Numbered from the stretch's first letter, positions 15,348 through 24,471 are shown. The stretch is DNA of 32,402 nucleotides from an uncultured Bacteroidales bacterium (GCA_944323785.1 CALUTU010000019.1:1-32402); one strand, 5' to 3'. Notes: a model not told the origin generated them from the letters alone. A program made the numbers and translations.

Positions 15348-16316
15348 CTACTGGTACAGCGAACCGGTGTTGAGTACAGGCTGGGCGGACTCGTCGGCGC
15401 AGAGAACCACGAGCAGATTGCTGACCATGGCGGCTTTCTTCGCCTCATCCAGCTCTACGATATCCTTGTCGTTTATCTCTTTGAGCGCCATCTGCACCAT
15501 GGATACGGCACCTTCGACTATCTTCTCGCGGGCGGAGATGATGGCCTCGGCCTGCTGGCGGCGCAGCATGACGGCCGCAATCTCGGGTGCGTAGGCGAGG
15601 TAGTTGATGCGGGCCTCGAGTACCGATATGCCGGCCATCTCCAGGCGCTCGTTGAGTTTCTCGACCAGCTCGCTGTTGATGGTATCGCCTCCGCTGCGCA
15701 GGGTAATGGTGTCGGCCTGCTCTATGCCGAGGTTGTCGTAGGCGTAGTTGCCGGCCACCTGGCGCAGGGCTGCGTCGCTCTGTACGCGGACGAAGGACTC
15801 GAGGGCTGTCATTATGCCTTCTTTGTTGATGGCGATGTTCTGGGTGTCTATCTCGAAGATGGCCTTGTAGACGTCCTCGACCTTCCATACGAGGATGAGG
15901 CCGACGAGGATGGGGTTGCCGTTGCGGTCATTGACCTTGATGGGGTCCACGTTGATGTTGCGGGCGCGGAGCGAGACTTTCTTCTTGGAGTAGAAGGGAT
16001 TGACCCAGAAGAAGCCGGTGCGGGTGAAGGTGCCGCGGTATTTGCCGAAGAATACCATGGCCCTGGCCTGGTTCGGCTCAAGGATCATGAGACCTATAAG
16101 GAGTACGGGAGAAATGATGAAGAGGAGAATGGCGGCTGTGCAGAGAATGCTGTAGACAGCACTGCCGATGGCGGTTTCATAGGTCTCTGCGATGTAGACG
16201 AAAGCGATGCCGGCGGCAATCAGGAGGATGCTGATAAAGATCATCAGAAATCCGTTGCATGCATGTCCCTGGAAGGGAGTGTCCTTTGTAATCTTGGAGT
16301 CGGAATGAGTTTTCAT
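15348..16316 (-). CDS. SPFH/band-7 (stomatin-like) membrane protein
   Basis: A 322-residue protein. Two hydrophobic segments lie at about 22-44 (GFLMIFISILLIAAGIAFVY) and 52-78. The SPFH domain follows from about 80 (PNQARAMVFFGKYRGTF, VSLRARNINVDPIKVND, ALESFVRVQSDAALRQV). A helical region rich in Ala and Glu (LRRQQAEAIISAREKIVEG) precedes a short conserved tail, LNTGSLYQ. SPFH proteins form large ring-like membrane assemblies linked to membrane domains and protein quality control; no NfeD or protease partner is present here. A near-perfect promoter lies directly upstream. Its C-terminal half is duplicated at 1434-1900. Confidence 0.93.
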   Translation of the reverse strand: MKTHSDSKITKDTPFQGHACNGFLMIFISILLIAAGIAFVYIAETYETAIGSAVYSILCTAAILLFIISPVLLIGLMILEPNQARAMVFFGKYRGTFTRTGFFWVNPFYSKKKVSLRARNINVDPIKVNDRNGNPILVGLILVWKVEDVYKAIFEIDTQNIAINKEGIMTALESFVRVQSDAALRQVAGNYAYDNLGIEQADTITLRSGGDTINSELVEKLNERLEMAGISVLEARINYLAYAPEIAAVMLRRQQAEAIISAREKIVEGAVSMVQMALKEINDKDIVELDEAKKAAMVSNLLVVLCADESAQPVLNTGSLYQ

Positions 16317-16343
16317 GGTTTATATGATATTAAAATAATATCA

Positions 16344-16375
16344 CAAAGATATGATAAATTCCCGATAAAGCAAAA
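16344..16375 (-). promoter_or_regulatory. Strong Bacteroidota promoter for the SPFH gene
   Basis: On the minus strand TTTG (16371-16374) is followed after 19 nt by TATCTTTG (16344-16351), an exact TTTG/TAnnTTTG promoter. Transcription would begin near 16337, inside a perfect inverted repeat GATATTA-aaa-TAATATC (16326-16342), about 20 nt before the ATG. The inverted repeat is a good candidate operator or 5' hairpin. Confidence 0.8.
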
Positions 16376-17108
16376 AATAAAAATAATTATCCGCAAAGAT
16401 TCCCCCAATCCCAGATTGCCGCTCCGTGGCGGACTTCATCTGTCTAAGACAAACCCGGGCCGGATTGCTGTTTTGAGGCACTGATACCTGTCGCTGCCCT
16501 CCGCAGCATCCCGAACAGCGAGAGGATTACCCATGAAGCACCGTATGAATCATTAAGACTCTGATTCCCAGGTGTATTCCTCTGACATAGGTGCCCTATG
16601 GCCTGAAAAAACAGACCATAAGGCAACCGTCATATTCAATAGTGGCTGATTGGCAGCCGGTTATGACTGATGCCGGTGCCTTATGGGTAAGGTTGAGAGC
16701 CGCTGGATACTTACGGTCAATGGTCAGGGCGCAATCCCGCCGGTGCAATATACTGCTCCCGGTATCCAGCAGCCAAGAACGACCGCCCGGCCCATCTCTC
16801 AGCCCCATTCTTCCGATCCAATCCTCCCGGCATTCTCACGTTGCTTTTTAGTTGTATCTCAACCGCCTGATTGTCCGGGCATTGAAGCAATGTCGGATGT
16901 CCAGTCGGCTGCGGGGACCTGTCTTCGGACTATCTTTGGTATATGCTTAATAAACATCGAGTTGCTTCTATAGGAGCACTGGACAGGTGTCGCGGGTGTG
17001 GTCCTGGACTTGAATGGAAAGTATAGATAAAGGTGCTGATGGATAGGAAAAATCCGACATAAAAAAGATTGTAACGAAAATTTAAAATAGTGTATTTATA
17101 AAAAGTTA
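16376..17108 (+). other. Gene-free region with several inverted repeats
   Basis: No frame here has family motifs or coding character. Inverted repeats stand out. TGCCCTATGGCCTG (16592-16605) faces CAGACCATAAGGCA (16612-16625) around AAAAAA; on the minus strand the two mismatches become G-U pairs, giving a continuous 14-bp RNA stem. TGCCTTATGG (16677-16686) can pair perfectly with the same middle arm, so two hairpins exclude each other. CTGGATAC (16703-16710) pairs with GTATCCAG (16762-16769). A TATCTTTG box at 16931-16938 has no good -33 partner. It may hold a non-coding RNA or be an eroded element. Confidence 0.5.
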
Positions 17109-17116
17109 TATCTTTG
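17109..17116 (+). promoter_or_regulatory. -7 box of the nuclease/receptor operon
   Basis: TATCTTTG matches TAnnTTTG exactly, in an AT-rich stretch 52 bp before the ATG at 17168. The -33 element is weak (TTTA at 17081-17084, 24 nt away). The predicted start near 17123 leaves a leader of about 45 nt. No other plausible promoter separates the seven following genes. Confidence 0.65.
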
Positions 17117-17167
17117 CGCCAAAAAGGTAAAAGAACGTAAGGTTAATCTTTTATAAATTTTTCAGGT

Positions 17168-19390
17168 ATGTTAAAGATTTTAATGAAACTAGCAGGTGCG
17201 GTCATGATTCTGGCTGCAATCGCGTCCTGCAAGGAAGAAAAAGAGGATTTTGGTGTTCCGAGTATCGGAGTGAGCACCAACTCTGTAAGTTTCTCAGAGG
17301 CAGAGGGACGGCAGACTGTCAAAATCCTTTCCAGCCGCGACTGGACAGTTGAAATTGATTATGCAGTGGAGGTGGAAGAAGACTGGCTTGTAGTCACTCC
17401 GGCTTCCGGTAGCGCATCTCATGATTCTGTGGAGGTGGTGCTTTCTGTGCTAGCCAATTCTGCTGAGGACAGATCTGCAAGTGTAACATTCAATGCCGGA
17501 GCGTTAAGCGCGACAGTTTCTGTATTCCAGAAAGGTGAGGTCGCCAAGGAATATGACGCGATAGAGGATGTTAGAGCACTTTATCAGGGTGAGAATGTCA
17601 CTATCTCTGAGGACTGGACTATCTGCGGTACGGTAATCAGCAACTATCGTCACTCTGAAAGCGGTGGACTCAACAACGCAACATCACAGAAATCTGTGGT
17701 TATTCAGGACGAGACCGCCGGTATTGTTCTGTTCCTTGCTGAGAACAATAAGGAACTGGCGTTGGGAGATCGCATAGAGGTCAAAGTCAACGGTTTAGTA
17801 CTTCAGCGTTTCGACAATGGCTCTCTTCAGATAAATGCCGTGCCGATGGATAGAATCACTAAGATTACAACTGGTTCTCAGGTTGAGCCCAAGACCATAT
17901 CGGCATCAGAACTGGTAACAGGTGAGTATGAATCTCAATATGTGGCAGTGACAGATGTGCAGGTTGTGGATTCAGACCTCGGTAAGACATTCGTAACTCA
18001 GGATGGCGAAGGTAAAGACAGGCACACTTCTATCAATTTCATTTCAAGAACAGGAGTTAGATTTTTGCTGTTTTCATCCGCATATTCCACTTTCGGTGAC
18101 GAGCTCGTGCCGGAGGGCAGCGGAACACTAAAAGGTATAGCAGCTGTTCATGGTGGTGACTATCAGATAAGCATTACCTCAACAGATGATTATGCTGAAT
18201 TAACTGGAGAGCGTTTCGATAATTCAGGATTTGAACGTCCTCAGCCTACTAAAGCTACTATTGCAGAGGTGCTTGCAGCTTCTGTGAGCGGTTCAGTGTG
18301 GTATGAGATTACTGGAACCATCTCCAATATCGAGGCTTCGGATTATGGTAACTTCACTATTACGGATGAGACTGGTTCCATCTATGTGTACGGTCTTACA
18401 AGTGAATGGCGGGCTGATGGTAAGAATGATCAGTCTTTCCCTGAACTTGGTCTGAAGGCTGGTGATATACTTACGCTTGCCGGAACCAGAGATGAGTACA
18501 AGGATGAGCCTCAGATAGGAGGTCCTGCTTATTATATCTCACATAAAGATGGCGGCGGTGAGGATCCGGATCCTGATGAGCCTGGAGACTTGAAGGTGGC
18601 AACTATCGCAGAGTTCCTTGCAGCTCAGCCGGGTGACGGAGTGTGGTATCAGCTCACAGGAGAAGTGTACGACATCTATAATACCAGCTTCGGCAATTTC
18701 TGGATAAGGGATGATGCCGGTAATCAGGTTAGAGTGTATGGTCTTACCAGTACAAAGCAGGAAAGTAATGACCATTCGTTTGAGACCATCGGACTGAGTG
18801 AGGGTGATATTGTTACCATTGCAACACTTCGTGCCGAACATAACGGAGAGGCTCAGGCCGGCGGAACTCCTCCTGCATACTACATCTCTCATGAAGAGGG
18901 TGAGGAGCCTGAGGTTCCTACGGGAGACCCTACAGCCCTTATTATCTCTGAATATGTCGAGGGCAGCAGAAATAATAAGTATTTAGAGATTGCTAATATC
19001 TCAGACAGCGAGATAGACCTTGCTGCTTATACTCTGAGAAAGTATGTGAACGGTGCCGAGGACAACTTTGATGATATGACACTTAGTGGGACACTCGCTT
19101 CAAAGGCTGTAAAGGTATTCCGAATAAATACATCAGAACTTACATTGCCGGAAGGTGTTACAGCTGAGGTTACTAACAGTCAGGTTCTTAACTTTAACGG
19201 AGATGATCCTGTCGCATTGATATGCAACGGAGAAGTAGTGGATCTGTTAGGAGTGTTTGGGGATGTGGATTTCGGAAAGGATGTTACACTCAGACGTAAA
19301 TCGTCTGTGACAGCACCGTCGGCAACGTATAATGTTGATGAATGGGATACGCTGGAGCAGGATGATGTATCGGGTCTCGGTACTCTTTAA
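17168..19390 (+). CDS. Surface lipoprotein: BACON, DUF5689, two OB-fold-like repeats, lamin-tail domain
   Basis: 740 residues; the signal ends AIAS-C21 followed by KEEKED, a strong surface-export pattern. Domains in order: BACON (about 31-122, SSRDWTVEI, SVFQKG); DUF5689-like (about 126-347, with WTICGTVISNYRHSESGG and YVAVTDVQVVDSDLGKTFV); two related OB-fold-like units (about 362-459 and 477-575; VWYEITGTISNI and VWYQLTGEVYDI, each ending AYYISH); and a lamin-tail domain (about 587-735, ALIISEYVEGSRNNKYLEI). Lamin-tail and OB-fold-like domains are frequent partners of secreted nucleases, and DUF5689 is confined mostly to Bacteroidota. It has no evident catalytic site, so I infer a nucleic-acid-binding surface protein. 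It is the first gene of the operon, 13 bp before the nuclease. An ATG at 17183 is an alternative start. Its DNA is visibly AT-richer than that of its neighbours. Confidence 0.85.
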   Translation: MLKILMKLAGAVMILAAIASCKEEKEDFGVPSIGVSTNSVSFSEAEGRQTVKILSSRDWTVEIDYAVEVEEDWLVVTPASGSASHDSVEVVLSVLANSAEDRSASVTFNAGALSATVSVFQKGEVAKEYDAIEDVRALYQGENVTISEDWTICGTVISNYRHSESGGLNNATSQKSVVIQDETAGIVLFLAENNKELALGDRIEVKVNGLVLQRFDNGSLQINAVPMDRITKITTGSQVEPKTISASELVTGEYESQYVAVTDVQVVDSDLGKTFVTQDGEGKDRHTSINFISRTGVRFLLFSSAYSTFGDELVPEGSGTLKGIAAVHGGDYQISITSTDDYAELTGERFDNSGFERPQPTKATIAEVLAASVSGSVWYEITGTISNIEASDYGNFTITDETGSIYVYGLTSEWRADGKNDQSFPELGLKAGDILTLAGTRDEYKDEPQIGGPAYYISHKDGGGEDPDPDEPGDLKVATIAEFLAAQPGDGVWYQLTGEVYDIYNTSFGNFWIRDDAGNQVRVYGLTSTKQESNDHSFETIGLSEGDIVTIATLRAEHNGEAQAGGTPPAYYISHEEGEEPEVPTGDPTALIISEYVEGSRNNKYLEIANISDSEIDLAAYTLRKYVNGAEDNFDDMTLSGTLASKAVKVFRINTSELTLPEGVTAEVTNSQVLNFNGDDPVALICNGEVVDLLGVFGDVDFGKDVTLRRKSSVTAPSATYNVDEWDTLEQDDVSGLGTL

Positions 19391-19403
19391 TCAGACCTGT
19401 TAG

Positions 19404-20606
19404 ATGTTTCATAAGCATAAAGTTTTGAGGATTGTGATACTGCTGGCAGTGATGCTGCCGGCAGTATTATTGTCTTCATGTACCGAGGATGAGGGGCGTG
19501 AGGTCATGGGGGAGAAGGCGGTGAGGCTGTCCCGCGATACTGTCGCGTATGACCATACGGGTCAGTTTGTGACGATAGAGTCCTCGGTGGACTGGAGCAT
19601 ATCGCTCAGTTATGCCGGAACGCAGGACGGCTGGGCCAAGGTGTCGCCTGAGTCCGGAAGCGGCAGTGTCAATAATGTGATGCTGACTTATTCTGCCAAC
19701 GGGAGCGGTGAGTCGAGGGAAGTGGCCCTGAATGTGAGTTTCTCGGACGGCGAATTGGTGACAGTGACTCTGGTACAGACTGGAGATCCGAACGCTTCCG
19801 GCGGAGATGATCCGGACCCGGATCCCGATGACCCGTGGCCTGGTCTGGAGTCCGATCCGTATCAGTCAGGCTGGATGGAGCTTCCTGCAGTGGAAGATGA
19901 GGAGGGCAGGGCATTCATATACCATACAGCGGAGGTGGACGGACAGCAGAAACGCAATTATTCCATGCTGTATGATGCGGCCGGGAGGATTGCCTTATGG
20001 GTGGCATACCCGCTGTGCGGCGACTATATAGGCAGCGGGCGAACGGACGCATGGGGATATGACCCCAAGATACCGGACGAGTATGAGCCGCTGCTCAATC
20101 ACGGCTGGCCCGAGAGAGGCTTCGACCGGGGGCATCAGATACCCTCCGGCTCCCGCAACGCCAACACGGCCATGAACCGTCAGACTTTCTACTATACCAA
20201 CATGACGGCTCAGGTATCCCGTTTCAACCAGGGGTTGTGGGCCAATCTGGAGAACAGGGTCAGGGGTTTTGTCAGTGTCTGTGACACGCTCTATGTGGTG
20301 ACAGGTCCGATATTCGATTCGGGAGAGCCTGAGCGCTGGACAGAGGACAATGCCGGCAATCCGGTGGCAGTCCCCGACGGTTATTTCAAGGCCGTATTGA
20401 GTTACAGCGTCTCCAGTTCTGCATATTACTCCGTGGCATTTGTCTATGATAACGAGGAGTACAGCCGCAGCAACCCGACGGCTTCGGACATGTGCTCCGT
20501 CTCCGAGGTTGAGGCAATTACAGGATTTACATTTTTCAACAATCTGCCCCAAAGCGTGGCCCGGTCTGTGAAAAACCAGTGCGAGCCGGAGCGGTGGGGA
20601 CTCTAA
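19404..20606 (+). CDS. NUC1-type DNA/RNA non-specific endonuclease lipoprotein with BACON domain
   Basis: 400 residues. The signal ends VLLSS-C26 followed by TEDEGRE, suggesting surface display. A BACON-like domain covers about 38-126 (SSVDWSISLSYAG, VTLVQTG) and an Asp/Pro linker follows (GGDDPDPDPDDPWP). The nuclease domain (about 150-400) shows the beta-beta-alpha-metal signature DRGHQIPS with catalytic His244, metal-site Asn275 in RFNQGLW and Glu283 in NLENRVR. All key residues are intact, so it should cut DNA and possibly RNA in the presence of a divalent metal without sequence specificity. It sits between the DUF5689/OB-fold lipoprotein and a second nuclease, with gaps of 13 and 17 bp. 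Confidence 0.93.
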   Translation: MFHKHKVLRIVILLAVMLPAVLLSSCTEDEGREVMGEKAVRLSRDTVAYDHTGQFVTIESSVDWSISLSYAGTQDGWAKVSPESGSGSVNNVMLTYSANGSGESREVALNVSFSDGELVTVTLVQTGDPNASGGDDPDPDPDDPWPGLESDPYQSGWMELPAVEDEEGRAFIYHTAEVDGQQKRNYSMLYDAAGRIALWVAYPLCGDYIGSGRTDAWGYDPKIPDEYEPLLNHGWPERGFDRGHQIPSGSRNANTAMNRQTFYYTNMTAQVSRFNQGLWANLENRVRGFVSVCDTLYVVTGPIFDSGEPERWTEDNAGNPVAVPDGYFKAVLSYSVSSSAYYSVAFVYDNEEYSRSNPTASDMCSVSEVEAITGFTFFNNLPQSVARSVKNQCEPERWGL

Positions 20607-20623
20607 CTTGATAGACCAACAAG

Positions 20624-21658
20624 ATGAGGAAATTGATTCTGACCGCAGTGTTGCTTTTGGCTGTCTTCACCCTCAGGGCTGAGGACAAAAGCTATATAGT
20701 GACATTCTACAATGTCGAGAACTTCTTCGACATCTACGACGACCCCGCGACCAGGGACGAGGAGTTCACTCCTGACGGTCCCAAGGAGTGGACTCAGGCC
20801 AAGTATGACAAGAAACTGGCCAATATATCGCAGGTCCTGTACGGGATAGCTGCGGCCAATAAGAACTATCCGGCGGTTATCGGACTGTCGGAAGTGGAGA
20901 ACCGCAGGGTGCTTGAGGACCTGGTGTCTTCGGAGAAGCTGCGCCCGGCGCGTTACCAGATTGTACAATATGACTCGCCGGAACCCAGGGGCATTGATGT
21001 GGCGCTGCTTTTCCGCCCCGATGTGTTCACTCTTGAGTGGAGCGATGTCTTTCAGCCGGTGATACCGGAGATTCCGGATTTCAAGACCCGTGACATACTT
21101 GCCGTGTGCGGCACGATAGAGGGTGAGAGGTTCTGTTTCTTCGTCAATCACTGGTCGTCGCGCAGGGGCGGCTCGGCGGCCTCGGAGTTTTTGAGGGTAG
21201 GCTGTGCGGAGACAGTACGCCGCTATGCCGACTCGCTTCAGACCGTGTACCCGGATATCAAGATAGTGATAATGGGCGATATGAACGACGACCCGTACAA
21301 CAAGAGCCTTTCCGAGACGCTCGGCGCAAAGGAGAAAATCTCCGAGGTGGAGCCGGGGGGGTATTTCAATCCCATGTGGGCCATGCACAAGGCCGGCTAC
21401 GGCACTCTCGGCTATCAGGACGCCTGGAATCTCTTTGACAATATAGTTGTAAATTATAATCTGCTGGAGGAGGGCAGCGGCTCTCTTCACATCCGGCCAT
21501 CGGAGCGGAACGGCCTGTACGGCAGGGTGTTCAAGCGCAGCTACATGATTCAGCAGAAAGGACGTTACAAGAACTATCCCCTTCGCTCGTTCAGCGGTAA
21601 TTCTTTCCTCGGAGGATACAGCGACCATCTTCCGGTATATATAGTAATAGGTAAATAG
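20624..21658 (+). CDS. Exported endonuclease/exonuclease/phosphatase-fold nuclease
   Basis: 344 residues with a cleavable signal peptide (MRKLILTAVLLLAVFTLRA, cleavage near 19). The fold's motifs are complete: Asn30 in FYNVENFFD, metal-binding Glu90 in GLSEVEN, RGIDVAL (123-129), His176 in FVNHWSSRRGG, Asp219 and Asn221 in GDMNDDP, and Asp334-His335 in GYSDHLP. This superfamily includes DNase I-like nucleases and phosphodiesterases; the NHWSSR and SDHLP pattern is the one usual in Bacteroidota proteins annotated as endonucleases. It lacks a lipid cysteine, so it is probably periplasmic or secreted, where it could shorten fragments produced by the surface nuclease. A run of seven G near 21355 lies within the coding sequence. 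Confidence 0.92.
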   Translation: MRKLILTAVLLLAVFTLRAEDKSYIVTFYNVENFFDIYDDPATRDEEFTPDGPKEWTQAKYDKKLANISQVLYGIAAANKNYPAVIGLSEVENRRVLEDLVSSEKLRPARYQIVQYDSPEPRGIDVALLFRPDVFTLEWSDVFQPVIPEIPDFKTRDILAVCGTIEGERFCFFVNHWSSRRGGSAASEFLRVGCAETVRRYADSLQTVYPDIKIVIMGDMNDDPYNKSLSETLGAKEKISEVEPGGYFNPMWAMHKAGYGTLGYQDAWNLFDNIVVNYNLLEEGSGSLHIRPSERNGLYGRVFKRSYMIQQKGRYKNYPLRSFSGNSFLGGYSDHLPVYIVIGK

Positions 21659-21675
21659 AAGAATACAGACAATTT

Positions 21676-24471
21676 ATGAAAATCAAGACAGCTATTGTTG
21701 CGTTTATGCTGATGCTGGCGGCCCTTCCTGCTCTGGCGCAGACCGGAGGCGTGAGGGGTACGGTCATGGACAGGGACTTGTCCCGGCCCGTGAAAGACGC
21801 CAAGGTGACCTTGTTCTACACGGACAAGGAGATGTTCGTGTATACCGGAGCCGACGGAGTGTTTGAGTTTGACGGCATAGAGGACGGAGTGTACAATATG
21901 GAGATATCCGCCGCCGGATATCTGAAGACCCAGCTCAGTGTGCGGGTAAGCGGAGGAGAGGTATACGACCTCATGAACGTGTCCATCACACCGGATGTGC
22001 CTATGACGGACTTCATGAGCGATGACATGTTCGCGGACTTTGAGGTGGAGGACGAGTCCGGCTCGGGATACGAGGACGTGCCGTCGGTGCTTTCGGCCTC
22101 AAGGGATGTGTTTGACAACATCGCCTCATTCAGCTTCAGCCAGATGCGCTTTCTCAACCGAGGCTATGAGAGCGGTATGTCCGATATCTATATCAACGGC
22201 ATAAAGTTCAACGACGCTCTTAGCGGCTATACTCCGTATTCTCTGTTCAGCGGTCTGAATGAGGCTACCAGAGAGAAGGAGGCTGTAGGAGGAATGGCAC
22301 TTTCCGATTATGGCGTGAGCGGTATCAACGGACTTACCAATGTCAACGCGTATGCTTCGTCGGTGGCGAAGGGTTACCGCTTCAGTGTGCTGACCAACAG
22401 CTCCACCTACCGTCTGCGCCTGATGGCCACGTACTCCACCGGCCTGATGGACAACGGCTGGGCGTTTGCGGCCTCGGTGTCTACGCGTCTGGGCGGCAAC
22501 GACTATATCACAGGCGTGTACTACAATGCCTTTGCATATTTCCTGGCGGCTGAGAAGAGGCTGAACGACCAGCACCGCTTCTCGCTGACTCTTTTCGGCT
22601 CGCCCGTACAGCGCGGAGCGCAGAACGCCTCTACCCAGGAGGTGTACGACCTGATGGGCAGCAACTACTACAACTCCAACTGGGGCTACCAGAACGGCAA
22701 GGTGCGCAATGCCCGTGTGAGGAACAACCATGAGCCGGTGCTCCTGTTCAACTACGAGTACACTCCGTTCGATGACCTGAAAGTGACGGCCGGCGTGTCA
22801 TGGCGTTTCGGCCGCAACGGCTACTCGGCTCTCGACTGGTACGATGCTCCCGACCCTCGTCCGGACTACTACCGCTATCTGCCGAGCTATTTTGACGATG
22901 ACCCCGACAAATACGCGTGGGCCGTGGACGGCTGGAGATACAACAGCAACGTGCAGCACATCAACTGGGACAGGCTATATGATGTGAACCGCAACAGTAC
23001 ATTTGACGAGGGTATAGATTATAACCCGGCCATAGACGTGACCAATGCCTCACGCTCCAAGTACATCCTGGAGGAGAGACGCACGGACCAGAACGACATC
23101 AACGTCACCGGTCAGGTGACCAAGAGTTTCGGCTCCATACTGAAAGGCTCGCTCGGATACAATTTCCGCTGGAACCGTACCGAGTACTACAAGATAGTCA
23201 AGGATCTGCTCGGCGGTGACTACTGGCTCAACATCGACCAGTTCGCCGAGAGGGACTTCGGCTCGGATCAGGATGCTTACCAGAATGACCTGGACAATCC
23301 CAACCGTCTGGTAAAGGAGGGAGACAAGTACGGTTATGACTATTATGCCCATATCCGCAACCACAGGCTGTGGACGGCCTGGGACCTGAATGTGGGCGGC
23401 TTCGAGGCCACTCTCGGCGCGGAGCTGGGGTACAATACTTTCTGGAGAGAGGGTCTGGTACGCAAGGGCCTTTTCCCCGACAACTCTCTCGGCAATTCCG
23501 AAAAGTTGAATTTCCTGACATACAAGGCTAAACTGGGCCTTTACTACAAGTTCTCACCTCAGAACATGATATACGCCAATGTAGGCTACATGACGCAGGC
23601 CCCCTATTTTGAGGAGGCGTTCCTGTCGCCGAGAACGCGTAACAGTGTGGTGGACGGCCTTACGACCGAGAAGATATTCAGCGCGGATATCAACTATATG
23701 CTGAAAACCTCGTGGATATCCCTCCGCGTATCGGCGTTCTACACCACCATCAACGACCAGACGGACCTTATCAGCTTCTATGATGATATCCAGAGAGCTT
23801 TCACCAACTTCTCCATGACCGGTATTGACCAGCGCAATTACGGTATCGAGGCCGGAATCAAGGTGCCTATCTGGGGCGGTCTGGCATTCGAGGGCGCTGT
23901 AAGCTGGGGCAACTACGAGTACACCTCCAACCCCAATTTTACCCAGACTGTGGACAACAGCGCGAGGACAGTGCTGGAGAACCAGACTGTGTACTGGGAG
24001 GGCTTCAAGGTGGCGCGTACCCCTCATCTGGCCTCATCCATCGGCCTTACATGGGCCGGCCCGGGCTATCTGTTCGCCGGTATCGAGCTTAACTATTTCG
24101 ACGGCATGTACATCTCCATGAACCCCCTGCGCCGTACCGACTATGCGTTGGAAGGAATGGATGCATCCACCGAGGAGGGTATGGCCCTGATTAACGCCAT
24201 GAGGGAGCAGGAACAGTTTCCCCACGCCTTCGTGCTCAATGCCAACATCGGCAAGTCATGGTACATCGGAGGCAAGTATCTGCTTGGAGTCAGCGCCAAT
24301 ATCAACAATATCCTCAACAACCGCAATATCAAGACCGGCGGTTACGAGCAGATGCGTCTTTCCCGCGTAGAGGACGCTCAAGGTGAGTTCATGTACTATC
24401 AGCCGTTTGATACGAGGTATTTCTACCTGCACGGCATCAACTATATGATCAATGTATATTTCAGATTCTAA
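21676..24471 (+). CDS. TonB-dependent outer-membrane receptor
   Basis: 931 residues. The signal peptide ends near Ala21 (ALPALA-QTGG). A carboxypeptidase-regulatory-like domain (about 24-108, GVRGTVMDRDLSRPVKDAKV, AAGYLKTQ) precedes a plug-like region (DVPSVLSASRDVFDN, FLNRGYESGMSDIYINGI, about 137-240) and a long beta-barrel ending in the aromatic signal INVYFRF. The barrel is rich in Tyr, Asn and Asp in the style of Bacteroidota SusC-like or OmpA-plug receptors, but no SusD gene follows; a DUF5689 lipoprotein starts 12 bp downstream instead. With two exported nucleases directly upstream, its likely cargo is oligonucleotides or nucleosides, taken up with energy from TonB/ExbBD encoded elsewhere. 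Confidence 0.9.
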   Translation: MKIKTAIVAFMLMLAALPALAQTGGVRGTVMDRDLSRPVKDAKVTLFYTDKEMFVYTGADGVFEFDGIEDGVYNMEISAAGYLKTQLSVRVSGGEVYDLMNVSITPDVPMTDFMSDDMFADFEVEDESGSGYEDVPSVLSASRDVFDNIASFSFSQMRFLNRGYESGMSDIYINGIKFNDALSGYTPYSLFSGLNEATREKEAVGGMALSDYGVSGINGLTNVNAYASSVAKGYRFSVLTNSSTYRLRLMATYSTGLMDNGWAFAASVSTRLGGNDYITGVYYNAFAYFLAAEKRLNDQHRFSLTLFGSPVQRGAQNASTQEVYDLMGSNYYNSNWGYQNGKVRNARVRNNHEPVLLFNYEYTPFDDLKVTAGVSWRFGRNGYSALDWYDAPDPRPDYYRYLPSYFDDDPDKYAWAVDGWRYNSNVQHINWDRLYDVNRNSTFDEGIDYNPAIDVTNASRSKYILEERRTDQNDINVTGQVTKSFGSILKGSLGYNFRWNRTEYYKIVKDLLGGDYWLNIDQFAERDFGSDQDAYQNDLDNPNRLVKEGDKYGYDYYAHIRNHRLWTAWDLNVGGFEATLGAELGYNTFWREGLVRKGLFPDNSLGNSEKLNFLTYKAKLGLYYKFSPQNMIYANVGYMTQAPYFEEAFLSPRTRNSVVDGLTTEKIFSADINYMLKTSWISLRVSAFYTTINDQTDLISFYDDIQRAFTNFSMTGIDQRNYGIEAGIKVPIWGGLAFEGAVSWGNYEYTSNPNFTQTVDNSARTVLENQTVYWEGFKVARTPHLASSIGLTWAGPGYLFAGIELNYFDGMYISMNPLRRTDYALEGMDASTEEGMALINAMREQEQFPHAFVLNANIGKSWYIGGKYLLGVSANINNILNNRNIKTGGYEQMRLSRVEDAQGEFMYYQPFDTRYFYLHGINYMINVYFRF

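Noticed and set aside
16931-16938. TATCTTTG box as an additional promoter
   Set aside because: No -33 element at the right distance and no gene follows within 200 bp.
16444-16973. Several short open frames in the gene-free region
   Set aside because: They overlap each other on both strands, show no family motif, no signal peptide and no promoter in a suitable place.
20603-21628. 341-codon open frame antisense to the exported nuclease
   Set aside because: It covers nearly the same span as a gene with a complete active site; it lacks motifs and a signal of its own.
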